The translations under genes and the position numbers were made by a program. From QALR01 sp900552255 (GTDB lineage: Bacteria; Bacillota; Clostridia; Oscillospirales; CAG-272), in contig DBFVEH010000021.1 in the NCBI GenBank assembly GCA_048526005.1, forward strand, positions 434,001 to 498,000: a stretch of 64,000 bases of DNA, given 5' to 3'. The notes beneath the pieces were generated by a model. It had not been told where the DNA came from. It saw only the letters and a program-made list of their open reading frames with translations, and did no database searches. Positions 25,046 to 34,445 of this stretch are shown in pieces (position 1 is the stretch's first letter; the number at the start of each line of letters is the position of its first letter).

Positions 25046-27184
25046 TTATTGTGCTCGGTATGATATTTCTGTGATGATTTCGGATACGAAGCTCACCATT
25101 CTCTGAATAAGATTCGTAAACAGAAGAATGATAAACAGAATAAATACCATTCCGATAATCGTAAATAACGTGATGGCGATATTGCGTCCCATCGAATAGC
25201 CGTGCGTCGTCATTGAGCCGAAGAAAATAAGTGCGCCGGTCCAAATATAAGCAATCGCCACAAACAAAGTGACAAACTCAGCCTCCGACAAAGACAGGAA
25301 ATTCGTTAGAATCGTCGTCGGAATATAGATCAGCGGCAACGGGAGCAACGCATACGACGTGGCAATGAAAATATCCTTGAAGCTTCCCTCTCCGTCAAAC
25401 AGCGTCGTCAAGCACCAGTTTGCTACACACCAAAGAAGCAGAGGAGCCAATACAATCATAATCGGAGAAAGAAGGTTGATTTGCTGGCCGCCGCCAAACA
25501 GATAGGCGGAGCCCACCATATTATACATCACCGCTACAATGGTAAAAGCTAAGATGCAGAAAGCGCCTCTGACCGAACCTCGCTTTTCATGCTTTAAATC
25601 CCAGAATCCGTCAAACGGATGCATGATCACATGAAATCCGAATAAAAACTCTTCCCAAAGCGTTCGTTTCCCTGTCTTAGTCTCTCCGGCCTTGTTCTTT
25701 TTACCGACATATTTGAAGAACTTCGCCAACAGAATTATGACAGCGACAACGACAACGATAATCAGAAGAATATATTTCTCTACCATTTCTTTACGATAGC
25801 TTTTGAAAGCAACGGAATAGTTGGTTTGTTCCCAAGCTTTTTTATAATACTCCATCGCTTCTTCGTATTGACCTTGACGGTAGAGATTTTTTCCGATTCC
25901 GACATAAGCCGCATCAAAGTTGATGTTTCTTCTGAGAATATCCTGCCAATCCTCGTAGGCTGCGGAATATTCACGAATGCTGTTGTGATACAGCGCCTGA
26001 TCGATCACATCGCCGTAATCCGTCCTCTTAAAAATCGTGATGGAATTCAGCGTGCTGTCGAGAACATAAATATCGCTTCCGCAATAGGTGATCGCCGTCG
26101 GCGAAGAAAGGTTGCCGAGCTGCTTGCCCTGATCGCCAAAAGCAAACAACAGATTGCCTTCATTGTCATACGTGTAAATTTTAGACCGTTTGGAATCCAA
26201 AACCGACCACATGCCGTTCGGCCCCATCGCAATGTCCACAAGCTCAGAGGGACCGTTGGACTTCGCATAGTCGCCCATGGTGTTGAAGACTCTTTCACCG
26301 GCCGGCATGGCAAATCCGTTCCTGACCATGACGTCGTCGCCCTTGGCGTTCAAACGCTTGACCGGCGCATAAGTGCTTGTTTTTGCGTTCGATTGGATCG
26401 CCGAGGCCAGCAGCTCCGCCTCCTCGTCATCAAAAATGATAGTCGCCCAAACCAAGCCCTCGTCGTCAAGAGTAAGGTTCTGATAAGGAGTCGATATATA
26501 GGATTCCGTCACAACATTCGGGAAAAGCATACGGCGGATCCTGACGGCAAGAGAAACCGTCGTTTTCTGCGCGCCAAGAAAGCTTTGGAAAGAACCGTCC
26601 GGATTGAGCGCAATAATACCGCTGTATGTTGTTGAGGAAACAATATACATTGTTCCGGACGAGTTTACCGCTACCGCCTGCGGACGAAAGACCGTATCCG
26701 TGCCCATGACGTCCGCCGTCGGGGCTTCTACAATGGATTTAAAATTCCCTTCCAAGTCAAAAAGCACGATACGGGAATTCTGCCAGTCGCAAACATAGAT
26801 CGTATCGGAATTCACAAACAATCCGCGCGGATCGGAAAGCGAGTCCTGAACACCGTTTTCATTGATAAACGAGCTGATTTCAAACTCATACATAAAGTCA
26901 GGATCACAGACGACCACCCGGTTGTTTCCTGAATCGGATATATAGATCTTGTTGTTCTCATCGACAAAGATATCCTTTGCTCCGTTCAGCGGCGTCTGCA
27001 TATTCATCTCATAAGAAGTAATAGCAGCACTTGGCGTATACGCATGCGGAGAAGTCAAAATATCTCCCTCAATAGAATACGTATACGTCTCATACGGAGC
27101 CGCTGCGGCAGAAAGCTGCATTACAGATCCTGCAAGGAGGACAAAGCAGAAAATCAATGTCAATATTTTCGATATTCTTTTCAA
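25046..27184 (-). CDS. NHL-repeat / TPR / YIP1 membrane protein
   Basis: A 712-residue multidomain protein. After a signal peptide (1-27), NHL/beta-propeller repeats cover about 55-390 (DIFVDENNKIYISDSGNNRVVV and YVCDWQNSRIVLFDLEGNF are typical blades). A TPR-like pair follows at about 410-455 (AAYVGIGKNLYRQGQYEEAM), then a membrane helix near 470-490. A YIP1 domain with five helices lies at about 520-705 (HVIMHPFDGFWDLKHEKRGS). The propeller would sit outside the cell and the YIP1 domain in the membrane. Its place inside a sugar ABC operon suggests a role in substrate capture or transporter assembly, but no function is established. The start is supported by GGAGGAT. Confidence 0.87.
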   Translation of the reverse strand: MKRISKILTLIFCFVLLAGSVMQLSAAAAPYETYTYSIEGDILTSPHAYTPSAAITSYEMNMQTPLNGAKDIFVDENNKIYISDSGNNRVVVCDPDFMYEFEISSFINENGVQDSLSDPRGLFVNSDTIYVCDWQNSRIVLFDLEGNFKSIVEAPTADVMGTDTVFRPQAVAVNSSGTMYIVSSTTYSGIIALNPDGSFQSFLGAQKTTVSLAVRIRRMLFPNVVTESYISTPYQNLTLDDEGLVWATIIFDDEEAELLASAIQSNAKTSTYAPVKRLNAKGDDVMVRNGFAMPAGERVFNTMGDYAKSNGPSELVDIAMGPNGMWSVLDSKRSKIYTYDNEGNLLFAFGDQGKQLGNLSSPTAITYCGSDIYVLDSTLNSITIFKRTDYGDVIDQALYHNSIREYSAAYEDWQDILRRNINFDAAYVGIGKNLYRQGQYEEAMEYYKKAWEQTNYSVAFKSYRKEMVEKYILLIIVVVVAVIILLAKFFKYVGKKNKAGETKTGKRTLWEEFLFGFHVIMHPFDGFWDLKHEKRGSVRGAFCILAFTIVAVMYNMVGSAYLFGGGQQINLLSPIMIVLAPLLLWCVANWCLTTLFDGEGSFKDIFIATSYALLPLPLIYIPTTILTNFLSLSEAEFVTLFVAIAYIWTGALIFFGSMTTHGYSMGRNIAITLFTIIGMVFILFIILLFTNLIQRMVSFVSEIITEISYRAQ

Positions 27185-27201
27185 AATTTCATCCTCCTAT
27201 C

Positions 27202-28077
27202 TTAATCTTTCATACCGGACGTAGACATCGTTTCTACGATGCGGCTTTGGCTGATGACAAACACGATAACCGGAACGATCAGCATGACGATCGCTGCGGC
27301 TGCGCCGACGCCTGCACGGGCGATACCGCCGGATACGACCTGAGAAATCGCATAGTTGAAAGTTTTCAGCTGCTCGCTCTGAATATAGATCGACGAACCG
27401 GTATTCCACAAATCCTTGAACGAATACACGATAAGCGTCAGCCATGCAGGCTTAACCATCGGCATCGCGATCGTCCAATATGTTCGAAGCTCACTGGAAC
27501 CGTCAAGTCTTGCGGATTCCAAAACGGCATCCGAAATGCCCGACACCATGAACTGACGCATCAGGAACATTCCAAGCGTCGCGCCCCATGCGGGAATGAT
27601 GATCGCCCAATACGTATCCACAAGGCCAAGCTTACTCATCGTCATGAAGTTGACGATGCTGGTAACAGTTGCCGTAAACATCAAAGAGTATTTAACACCG
27701 GCAAACAGGATTCCGCGGCCGGGGAACTTGATCTTGGAAACCGCATAAGCGGCAAGTGAGCCGAAAACAAGGTTTCCGAACGTACCGACAACAGAAATAA
27801 ACACCGTGTTGAATATATATCGGGAAAACGGCACCCACGAAGAGGTCATGCTCTTAAACATATCCGAAAAGTTGGATAGCGTCGGATTCACGACATAAAA
27901 TTTCGGCGGATAATTCCACAGCTCATCCAGCGGCTTCAGCGATTGGATGATCGCATAATACATCGGAATAAACATGAAGATGCCGAATATCGTCAAGAAT
28001 ATGGCGATGCCGGCGTCTCCTCCGGCTGAACGGGTAAGGACGACTTTATGATTTCTTGTTCTTAATTTTCTCGCCAT
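27202..28077 (-). CDS. carbohydrate ABC transporter permease (MalG/LacG type)
   Basis: A 291-residue six-helix permease. The EAA loop reads LESARLDGSSELRTYWTIAMP near 195-215, a good match to EAA-x3-G-x9-I-x-LP. Typical N-terminal features are present (IFMFIPMYYAIIQSLKPLDELW). It lies one base after the partner permease gene and is therefore translationally coupled. Together with the preceding gene it makes the first channel of the operon. Its C-terminus ends in a short polar tail. Confidence 0.94.
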   Translation of the reverse strand: MARKLRTRNHKVVLTRSAGGDAGIAIFLTIFGIFMFIPMYYAIIQSLKPLDELWNYPPKFYVVNPTLSNFSDMFKSMTSSWVPFSRYIFNTVFISVVGTFGNLVFGSLAAYAVSKIKFPGRGILFAGVKYSLMFTATVTSIVNFMTMSKLGLVDTYWAIIIPAWGATLGMFLMRQFMVSGISDAVLESARLDGSSELRTYWTIAMPMVKPAWLTLIVYSFKDLWNTGSSIYIQSEQLKTFNYAISQVVSGGIARAGVGAAAAIVMLIVPVIVFVISQSRIVETMSTSGMKD

Positions 28078-28078
28078 A

Positions 28079-29041
28079 TCATTGTCCCACCTTCGATAGC
28101 AATTTATTTACAAGCATGTTCGCGCCTATCATGATTATGAACAGAATCATGGCAATCGCCGACGAGTAGCCGACCTCAAAACGCTGACCGCCGTAGTCCT
28201 GCAAATGATGCATGATCGTATGCGCTGCATAGTTATAACTCGGGAATCCTGCAAGGTCATTGACAATCGAACCGAAGTTAAAAGACTGCGTAATCGACAT
28301 AACCGCACCGAATAACAGCTGCTGCTTCATATTCGGAAGCGTCACATACCAAAGCTCCTGCCATCGGTTCTTGATGCCGTCAACCGCAGCGGCCTCATAT
28401 TGGTCCTTCGGGATCGTCTGCAAGCCGCCGATAAACGACAGGAAGGAAACGCCGAGAGATGTCCACAAGGCGACAATGATACAAAGCGGCATGATCCATG
28501 TTTCATTTTGAAAGAACTGAATCGGGGTTTGTATGATGTCAAGACTCAAGAGGATCGAGTTCGCGTACCCATAAGTGTCCCCGTCAAAGATGACCTTCCA
28601 AATAAAGGTCATACCAGACGAAAGAGACGGCGCATAGAATATAAGCGTAATAACCGCACGAATCTTCGGGGGGAGCTCGTTGATAAACCACGCTGTAAAC
28701 AAGGAAAGAAAATAGGAAACCGGTCCTGTGATCACAGCGAAGATAAACGTATTCTTAACGGCGATAATGAAAATATCATCATCCAAGAAAAGCCTAAGAT
28801 AGTTATCGATCCCCACAAACTGAGGAGCTTCGATCATATTGAATATGGTAAGACTGAAAAACATTGAAAGCACGACAGGGGCGACGATGAATACTGTAAA
28901 AATCAGATAGAACGGAAAGCACATAAGATAGGCAACATAATTGCGTTTCATCTCTTTCCATGTCCATTGCCATTTTGACATATCCTTGCGGGCTACCGGC
29001 TTGCGCTTCTTCTGTTTCGCTTCAACAGCATTTTCTGACAT
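28079..29041 (-). CDS. sugar ABC transporter permease (MalF/LplB type)
   Basis: A 320-residue permease with a basic cytoplasmic start, six helices and the EAA loop YEAAAVDGIKNRWQELWYVTLP near 216-237. The ATG at 29041 is chosen because AAAGGAGA lies upstream. The first ATG at 29065 overlaps the stop of the solute-binding protein gene. It pairs with the next permease and presumably receives substrate from the large binding protein encoded immediately upstream. No ATP-binding subunit is encoded in the operon, so a shared MsmK/MalK-type ATPase elsewhere is implied. Confidence 0.94.
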   Translation of the reverse strand: MSENAVEAKQKKRKPVARKDMSKWQWTWKEMKRNYVAYLMCFPFYLIFTVFIVAPVVLSMFFSLTIFNMIEAPQFVGIDNYLRLFLDDDIFIIAVKNTFIFAVITGPVSYFLSLFTAWFINELPPKIRAVITLIFYAPSLSSGMTFIWKVIFDGDTYGYANSILLSLDIIQTPIQFFQNETWIMPLCIIVALWTSLGVSFLSFIGGLQTIPKDQYEAAAVDGIKNRWQELWYVTLPNMKQQLLFGAVMSITQSFNFGSIVNDLAGFPSYNYAAHTIMHHLQDYGGQRFEVGYSSAIAMILFIIMIGANMLVNKLLSKVGQ

Positions 29042-29068
29042 GTCCGATCTCTCCTTTGCTATCAAATT

Positions 29069-32000
29069 TTACTTTTTCGAGGGAATATAAAATTCCCTCT
29101 TGAGCTCTTCGCGCTTACGCTCAAACTCTTTGTTGATCGTCGTCGTATAATCCATCAGCGCCTCGCTCGGAACCATTCCGTCATTATATACATTAAGGAA
29201 AGCAAATCCGATATAACGTGAAATGATATAGCTTCCCGGCATTTCCGGAACGCCGACGAGATTGGAAAACTGAGTTCTCAGTTCTCTCAGCTCATTTGAC
29301 GACCATGACATATCGTTGAAAGCTTCCATATTCGCGGTCGCATATTTACCGGCAGATCCGAGAAGCGCCACCAGCTCATTGGCATACTGTCCTTGTATAT
29401 CGGCGCTCATCCACCATTTGATAAAATCAAAGCCTGCCTGACCGGTGCCTCTGTCAACCGCATCTTTCATGATGACAATACAGTTGACCGAAGACACGAT
29501 AGAGGAATTGACCGTGCCGTCCTCTTGCACCGTGCCCGGAATCGAAGTGAAGCCCCACAGTCCCTCGAGCTCAGGGGCAAATACCGTAAACTGGTTATAG
29601 TTTGTAATATAATCGCCGAAGAAGAGCGGCATCTCACCCGTCCGGAAACGGTTCGGCGCATCATATGTCAGAGGAAGCTGATAGGTTGTATAGAATGAAC
29701 ACATGCGCGTAAAGGCATCCAGCGTCACATCCTGATCAAAAGAAATCGTCGTACCGTTGTTGCTGTAAAGCTCTCCGCCGTTTTGGTAGATCATCATATA
29801 AAACAAGTTGGTACGGTCAGCAGAAGCACCGGCGCCAATCAGATAATTCTTGCTGACGAGAATCGGCAAAACCGCGTTGAATTCATCCCACGTTGTCGGG
29901 ACCTTGAGCCCCAGCTCCGCAAAAACATCCTTTCGATAAAACATAACATTGAAGCTTTGCTTCTCAGGCACACCGTAAACTGCGATATCGCCGTCGGGAG
30001 AACCGAGCGCAACCGTCAAAGGAACCCATGCGGATTCATGGAAATATCCATATACCTCATCAAAGCCCTCATACTGGCTAACATCGAGTGTAGCACCGCG
30101 GACCGCGTAGTTGATGGCATTCGACGAGGTCACATCCATCATAACGTCAGGGCCAACGCCCGACAGCGTCGCAGGAAGCAGCGTTCCCGCCGTAACCAGC
30201 TTCAGATTGACAGAAATGTTGGGATTATCTCTTGTAAAGCTTTCGTCGATAAGAGAACGGATGATCTGCGTATACTCACGTGAAACCGTCGTCCATACCT
30301 CAAGCTTTACGACATCTTCTCCCTCGGCTGTGGATTCGAATGAAGATTCATCGTTGACGAAGCTGTAAAAGAACATCTGGATCTCATACCACGCGCTCTG
30401 GAAAAAATTGCCTTCCCCGGCCGGCAGCTCATTTCCCGCAGGCTGTATCACAAAATAGTCAAGGATCAGAGACTGCTGGCTGATTTCGTTGAGCCATGTT
30501 CCAAGGTTGCCGATATAGGATTTCAGCTGCGTAAAGTTCTTAGCAATCTGCCTTTCGCTGTCCGAGGACATTTTTTGCAGAATGCGGGCAACATTTTCGA
30601 TCGTAGCCGTACTCGAGCTCTTTTTGCCTCCGCCGATCTGCTGCATTTCTTCCGAAATATCGAACAGCCTTTTTGCAATCACACCCATCTCCGATATTTC
30701 ATCCGGAATTCTTTTATAATAGCTGTAATCCATATACGGGTCCGGGCTCGAGCCGGAAATTTGAAGGATCTTGATGTAGATCGAATTGATCTGCGTCACA
30801 CAGTCACGGATTTCCGAAATGATTTCACCGAGATTTCCGAGGTTGACCTCCAGCTTCATCGTATGCTCGCCTTCGGAAAGATAAAATTCAAATTCCGTCG
30901 TCCCATCGCTGAATGTTCCAACCTGCCAGCTGCTGCTGTAAAGGAATTCCAGGTTGTTCGCTTCTTCAAAGGGAATTTCCCCGTCAAGGTACAGACGGCG
31001 GGAAACGAACAAGCCCTCGACCTGATCCTGAAGAAATCTTGTATTGATCGTATAAAGGCCGGCCTTTCCCTCCGGTATTACAAAGGTCCATTCAATCCAT
31101 TGTCCGACCGTCGACCAGTTGTAGCTTCCGTTCTTGCCGCCGACATCATTGATAAGCTGATATTTCGCGCTCTGCGGGCTTGTGATCGCGGAGCTTCTGT
31201 CATTTTGTCCGTATATGGTGCTGGAGGAGGTCGCCGTATAAAATTCCGCTTCGAGAAAAATGCTGGAATCCGCGGGAGCCTTGGTATAACCCGCCGCAGC
31301 GTTCTTCGCCTGGTATTCTTCATATGTTAATGTTTCTTCTCTTGTGCGCAGCGTGATCGTATCAAGAACCACCGGCTCTTTCTGAGCCTCAAGAGAAATG
31401 GTATTTTCTCCGGCCTCAAGATAGAAATAAAATTCATTGTTGTAATTTCCGGTTGGATCGCATACCGTATATTCCATCCACATGGGATTTTCCACCTTAG
31501 TGGGGCGGCGGTCGTTTCCGCTGGAATCCTTTTCATATTCGATATCCGTAATATTGCCGTTCTCATCACGCACGACAGTCAAATCGGAAAGATCCTCTTC
31601 CCATCGCTTGGTCATGAGAAGATTTCTGACCTCGGTGAAAGGGACCTCTCCGTTGATACGCAGAGTTCTCTCAATATCCGTAGCCTTCGACTGAATCGGG
31701 AAATACGAAAGGTCGATCGCATAAAGTCCGGAAACAGGGACCGTCACTTTCCAGGTAACAGTACCGCTGTCCGGCAGATAAAGCACATCCGACTTTCCGC
31801 CGAGCTCTCCCATCACCTGCGCGCCCTCAGGAAGCGAAGAGGTTTCCGCATCGACCGCACGAATCACAATAGGCTCGCCTTCATAATTCGGATAAGAGCC
31901 ATATTTTTCCTTATACTCGGACCATTTATCGTCTCCGAGTATTTCAAGAGCTTCCGCCGTTGTGCTGTCCTCCACAGATGCTGCGCTGGTCCCGGTCGGA

Positions 32001-32092
32001 AGCGACACGGCACAAACGCTGAGACCAAGACATGACATCATCATAATGCCAAGCAAAAGCGCGATCACTCTTGTCAGCTTTGAATTTCTCAT
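29069..32092 (-). CDS. ABC solute-binding protein fused to two carbohydrate-binding-like modules
   Basis: A 1007-residue secreted protein, more than twice the usual family size. The signal peptide (about 1-28) contains two Cys but no clear lipobox. Two related jelly-roll-like modules follow (about 73-250 and 277-430), each carrying the block R-x-L-x-(I/L)-(N/D)-GE-(V/I)-PF-x-E. They resemble CBM6/35-type sugar-binding domains. A helical spacer follows (about 450-590). The C-terminal family-1 solute-binding domain (about 594-1000) includes FYRKDVFAELGLKVPTTWDE. It would capture an oligosaccharide outside the cell and feed the downstream permeases. GGAGG lies before the ATG and promoters lie upstream. 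It is the first gene of the operon. Confidence 0.9.
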   Translation of the reverse strand: MRNSKLTRVIALLLGIMMMSCLGLSVCAVSLPTGTSAASVEDSTTAEALEILGDDKWSEYKEKYGSYPNYEGEPIVIRAVDAETSSLPEGAQVMGELGGKSDVLYLPDSGTVTWKVTVPVSGLYAIDLSYFPIQSKATDIERTLRINGEVPFTEVRNLLMTKRWEEDLSDLTVVRDENGNITDIEYEKDSSGNDRRPTKVENPMWMEYTVCDPTGNYNNEFYFYLEAGENTISLEAQKEPVVLDTITLRTREETLTYEEYQAKNAAAGYTKAPADSSIFLEAEFYTATSSSTIYGQNDRSSAITSPQSAKYQLINDVGGKNGSYNWSTVGQWIEWTFVIPEGKAGLYTINTRFLQDQVEGLFVSRRLYLDGEIPFEEANNLEFLYSSSWQVGTFSDGTTEFEFYLSEGEHTMKLEVNLGNLGEIISEIRDCVTQINSIYIKILQISGSSPDPYMDYSYYKRIPDEISEMGVIAKRLFDISEEMQQIGGGKKSSSTATIENVARILQKMSSDSERQIAKNFTQLKSYIGNLGTWLNEISQQSLILDYFVIQPAGNELPAGEGNFFQSAWYEIQMFFYSFVNDESSFESTAEGEDVVKLEVWTTVSREYTQIIRSLIDESFTRDNPNISVNLKLVTAGTLLPATLSGVGPDVMMDVTSSNAINYAVRGATLDVSQYEGFDEVYGYFHESAWVPLTVALGSPDGDIAVYGVPEKQSFNVMFYRKDVFAELGLKVPTTWDEFNAVLPILVSKNYLIGAGASADRTNLFYMMIYQNGGELYSNNGTTISFDQDVTLDAFTRMCSFYTTYQLPLTYDAPNRFRTGEMPLFFGDYITNYNQFTVFAPELEGLWGFTSIPGTVQEDGTVNSSIVSSVNCIVIMKDAVDRGTGQAGFDFIKWWMSADIQGQYANELVALLGSAGKYATANMEAFNDMSWSSNELRELRTQFSNLVGVPEMPGSYIISRYIGFAFLNVYNDGMVPSEALMDYTTTINKEFERKREELKREFYIPSKK

Positions 32093-32119
32093 AGACTTTC
32101 CTCCTAAAATTATACGGTA

Positions 32120-32148
32120 TTTCTATCCACAATTCATTGAACTGTCAA
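32120..32148 (-). promoter_or_regulatory. proximal promoter of the sugar ABC operon
   Basis: On the minus strand TTGACA, 17 bases, TAGAAA (good -35, weak -10). It lies about 30 bases ahead of the solute-binding protein start. A TATAAT at 32109-32114 is too close to the ribosome-binding site to serve. Confidence 0.6.
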
Positions 32149-32188
32149 GCGATTTCTGAAAAAATATCCAAAAACCAGCATAAATACG

Positions 32189-32210
32189 TATGTTACCTTA
32201 ATATGTTACC
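32189..32210. repeat. tandem TATGTTACC direct repeat upstream of the sugar operon promoter
   Basis: Two exact copies of the 9-mer TATGTTACC (32189-32197 and 32202-32210) separated by TTAA. They lie about 40-60 bases upstream of the -35 box, a position typical of activator sites (for example AraC-type or response regulators). Confidence 0.55.
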
Positions 32211-32539
32211 ACTCGGTTAATAAAAAATCAATAATTTTGAAAAGCTCAATTTTTCTTTTTTTTACAATTCATTCTACTTTTTCTCGATTTTTTTGGTACA
32301 AACGATTTACGCGAGAAACCGATATTTTTTGAGCGGATCGACGCCCGCTTTTCCCTTCTAAAATCTTATTCGGTTAGGTATTTTTTATTTACAGAACCAC
32401 TTGGATAAATTTCGAAAAAGCTTTTTCAAAAAAAGGATTTTTCGAGAAATTCATTTTGTTTTTTATTGCGCATTGGAAGAGCGTAAGTAAAATTTAATAT
32501 CCCGCAAAACATCAAAACAAGTCACCAAAAGAAAAGCGT

Positions 32540-32574
32540 CCTTGGTTCTTGTGAAAAATTCACAAAAACCAAGG
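32540..32574. terminator. long hairpin with T-rich flanks (possible terminator or attenuator)
   Basis: CCTTGGTT-N-TTGTGAA pairs with TTCACAA-N-AACCAAGG (15 pairs, one mismatch, 3-base loop). T-rich but interrupted tracts follow on both strands. It could end rnhA transcription or, if the distal promoter is used, act inside the sugar-operon leader. Confidence 0.5.
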
Positions 32575-32944
32575 GCATTATTTTATTTTTTGACAAAAAT
32601 CACAAAAAACAAAAAAATTAAATTTCAAAGCTAAAATCCGCAACTTTTTTCTAATATTATTATAATAATGCACATTTAGCAACACAATCATTAGTCAAAA
32701 GCGATTTCATAAAATACGGCTGTTTCCTACTGCTTTGCGGCATGTATCGGCAAGCTCCCCAAAAATTCGACTATCACACTGTGGCGGCAAAAAGCCGGCG
32801 CCTTTCACAAAACCGCATCTTCGACATAAAATCCGACTTTTCTAACCCCAAATAAGCGGCAATGCTTCCATTTGAAATTCGGTCGACGCGAGCAAAATGC
32901 GGCTCCGATGCCTGCGCTGCGATTCTCCGAGCGCTTTTATACTT

Positions 32945-33382
32945 TTATAAATATTTTTCCGCGGCAGCAACCGCCAAACGGTCGCAGCGCTCGTTGTATT
33001 CATGGCCGTTGTGACCGCGCACCCATATAAAGCTCACCTTATGGATCTCCAAAAGACCGAGCAGCCGTTCCCACAAGTCCACATTGAGAGCCGGCTTTCC
33101 GTCGCTCTTTTTCCAGCCCTTTGCGCGCCATGACCGCGCCCAGCCGAGGCTCACCGCATCCACAAGATATTTGGAATCCGAGAACAGCTCGACCTCACAC
33201 GGCTCTTTCAGCATGGAAAGTCCAAAAATCGCCGCGGAAAGCTCCATCCGATTGTTCGTCGTGGATGGTTCGCCGCCCGAAAGCTCCTTTTCCAATTTTC
33301 CATACACAAGAATACAGCCCCAGCCGCCGGGACCGGGATTTCCCTTGCATGCCCCGTCCGTATATATCTTAACCTTTTTCAT
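32945..33382 (-). CDS. rnhA: ribonuclease HI
   Basis: A 145-residue enzyme that cuts RNA in RNA-DNA hybrids. All four catalytic acidic residues are visible in context: Asp in IYTDGACKGNPGPGG, Glu in NNRMELSAAI, Asp in LFSDSKYLVDA and Asp in NERCDRLAVAAA. The basic-protrusion region (SWRAKGWKKSDGKP) is present, as in E. coli-type RNase HI. The frame is open to 33535, but the ATG at 33382, with GAGGAG upstream and the family's usual N-terminus, is the start. It overlaps the 3' end of the oxidoreductase gene by 14 bases and ends the housekeeping operon. Confidence 0.96.
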   Translation of the reverse strand: MKKVKIYTDGACKGNPGPGGWGCILVYGKLEKELSGGEPSTTNNRMELSAAIFGLSMLKEPCEVELFSDSKYLVDAVSLGWARSWRAKGWKKSDGKPALNVDLWERLLGLLEIHKVSFIWVRGHNGHEYNERCDRLAVAAAEKYL

Positions 33383-34412
33383 CTTGGCTCCTCTGTCCGG
33401 ATTCTCCGATCCGTACGGTTTTTCCCGTATCCTGCGATTCGCGCGCCGAAAGCGCCGTGCGCGTCGCGGAAAACGCGTCACCCGAGGAAACGCGGCATTT
33501 CCCTTCTCCGAGGATCTCCAGCATGAACTCCTCAAAGAGCTCTTTTTCCGTATGCACGGGAGAAAGCTCCCTTTCGCCTTTTCCGTCGATCACGTAAACA
33601 TGATCGCCTCGCACCTCGAGAATCCCCTCCGAGCCGACGAGCCGCAAGCGGTCGTCGTCATGCGTCGGTGCGGACGACGGACGCATGACGTCCGCGGAAA
33701 CGGACGCCATCCGGCCGCCCTCACAGTCAAAAAGACAGAGCGTGGATGCCTCCATCGTGCCGTTTCCGGCATTGCATGCGGTACTGCCATATGCGGTCAC
33801 GGAAACAGGAGACAGCCCGCCGATCCGCTGAATCCACTCGATCGCGTGAATCGCCACCCACGGGATCGTACCGCCGTATTTCTCCCGATCCGAATAAAAC
33901 TTCTCGCGGCGCCCCATTTTATAGGATTTCTGCGCGTTTGCAAGCCGGATATCCCCCAAGGCGCCGCTCTTCACAAAGCGGTACGCCGTTTCAAAATGAG
34001 GCAGATAATCGATTCCGAACATGCCGCAGAAGCAGAGATTCTTCCTATCTTTATAATGAAGAACCGCGCTCCGATAGGCATCCTCCAGCTTTGCAAGCGC
34101 CGTCATGTCCGTCGCCACGGGCTTTTCGCAGAATACGCTTATGCCGTGCGCCAGCGCAAAGGCGGCGATCTCGGAATTTTTCGCCATCACCGTGTTGACG
34201 ACCGCGATATCCGGCGCCGCATCAAGAAGCATTTCCCGCCAATCCTGATAAATGCGCGGCGCAAAGCCATAGGCCGCGAGCTCCCGCTGTGCGCGGTCCA
34301 AATCATCCTCGGGATCCGCCGCGCAAAGTCCCGTGAGTCCGAGCGCGTATTTTTTCGCTGTCGGAAGCGCGTAGGCGTAATGTCCTGCCGCGCCGATTTG
34401 TACGATTTTCAT
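33369..34412 (-). CDS. Gfo/Idh/MocA-family oxidoreductase
   Basis: A 347-residue NAD(P)-dependent oxidoreductase of sugar or inositol type. The N-terminal Rossmann region starts MKIVQIGAAGHYAYAL, where the nucleotide-binding loop GAAGHYAY departs from the usual GxGxxG. FCEKPVATDM near residue 100 carries the conserved EKP with the catalytic-site Lys. The C-terminal alpha/beta substrate domain follows (VAIHAIEWIQRIGG, with the His seen in this family). The ATG at 34412 with GAGG upstream is used. It lies between rarA and rnhA, a functionally unrelated position. The substrate is unknown. Confidence 0.88.
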   Translation of the reverse strand: MKIVQIGAAGHYAYALPTAKKYALGLTGLCAADPEDDLDRAQRELAAYGFAPRIYQDWREMLLDAAPDIAVVNTVMAKNSEIAAFALAHGISVFCEKPVATDMTALAKLEDAYRSAVLHYKDRKNLCFCGMFGIDYLPHFETAYRFVKSGALGDIRLANAQKSYKMGRREKFYSDREKYGGTIPWVAIHAIEWIQRIGGLSPVSVTAYGSTACNAGNGTMEASTLCLFDCEGGRMASVSADVMRPSSAPTHDDDRLRLVGSEGILEVRGDHVYVIDGKGERELSPVHTEKELFEEFMLEILGEGKCRVSSGDAFSATRTALSARESQDTGKTVRIGESGQRSQDEKG

Positions 34413-34445
34413 TTGCACCTCACAAAATCCATGCCGCTTGGCACC

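Larger units (their letters stand above)
32093..32944. other. long AT-rich intergenic region with promoter, repeat and hairpin
   Basis: An 852-base gap between rnhA and the sugar operon, with no convincing gene on either strand. It holds a proximal promoter (32120-32148), a direct repeat (32189-32210), a hairpin (32540-32574) and a second, weaker promoter-like pair on the minus strand. The latter (TTGTGT, 17 bases, TATAAT, 32659-32687) would give a leader of about 550 bases containing the hairpin. The part 32700-32944 is GC-richer and may be decayed sequence. I recognise no protein remnant in it. Confidence 0.5.
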
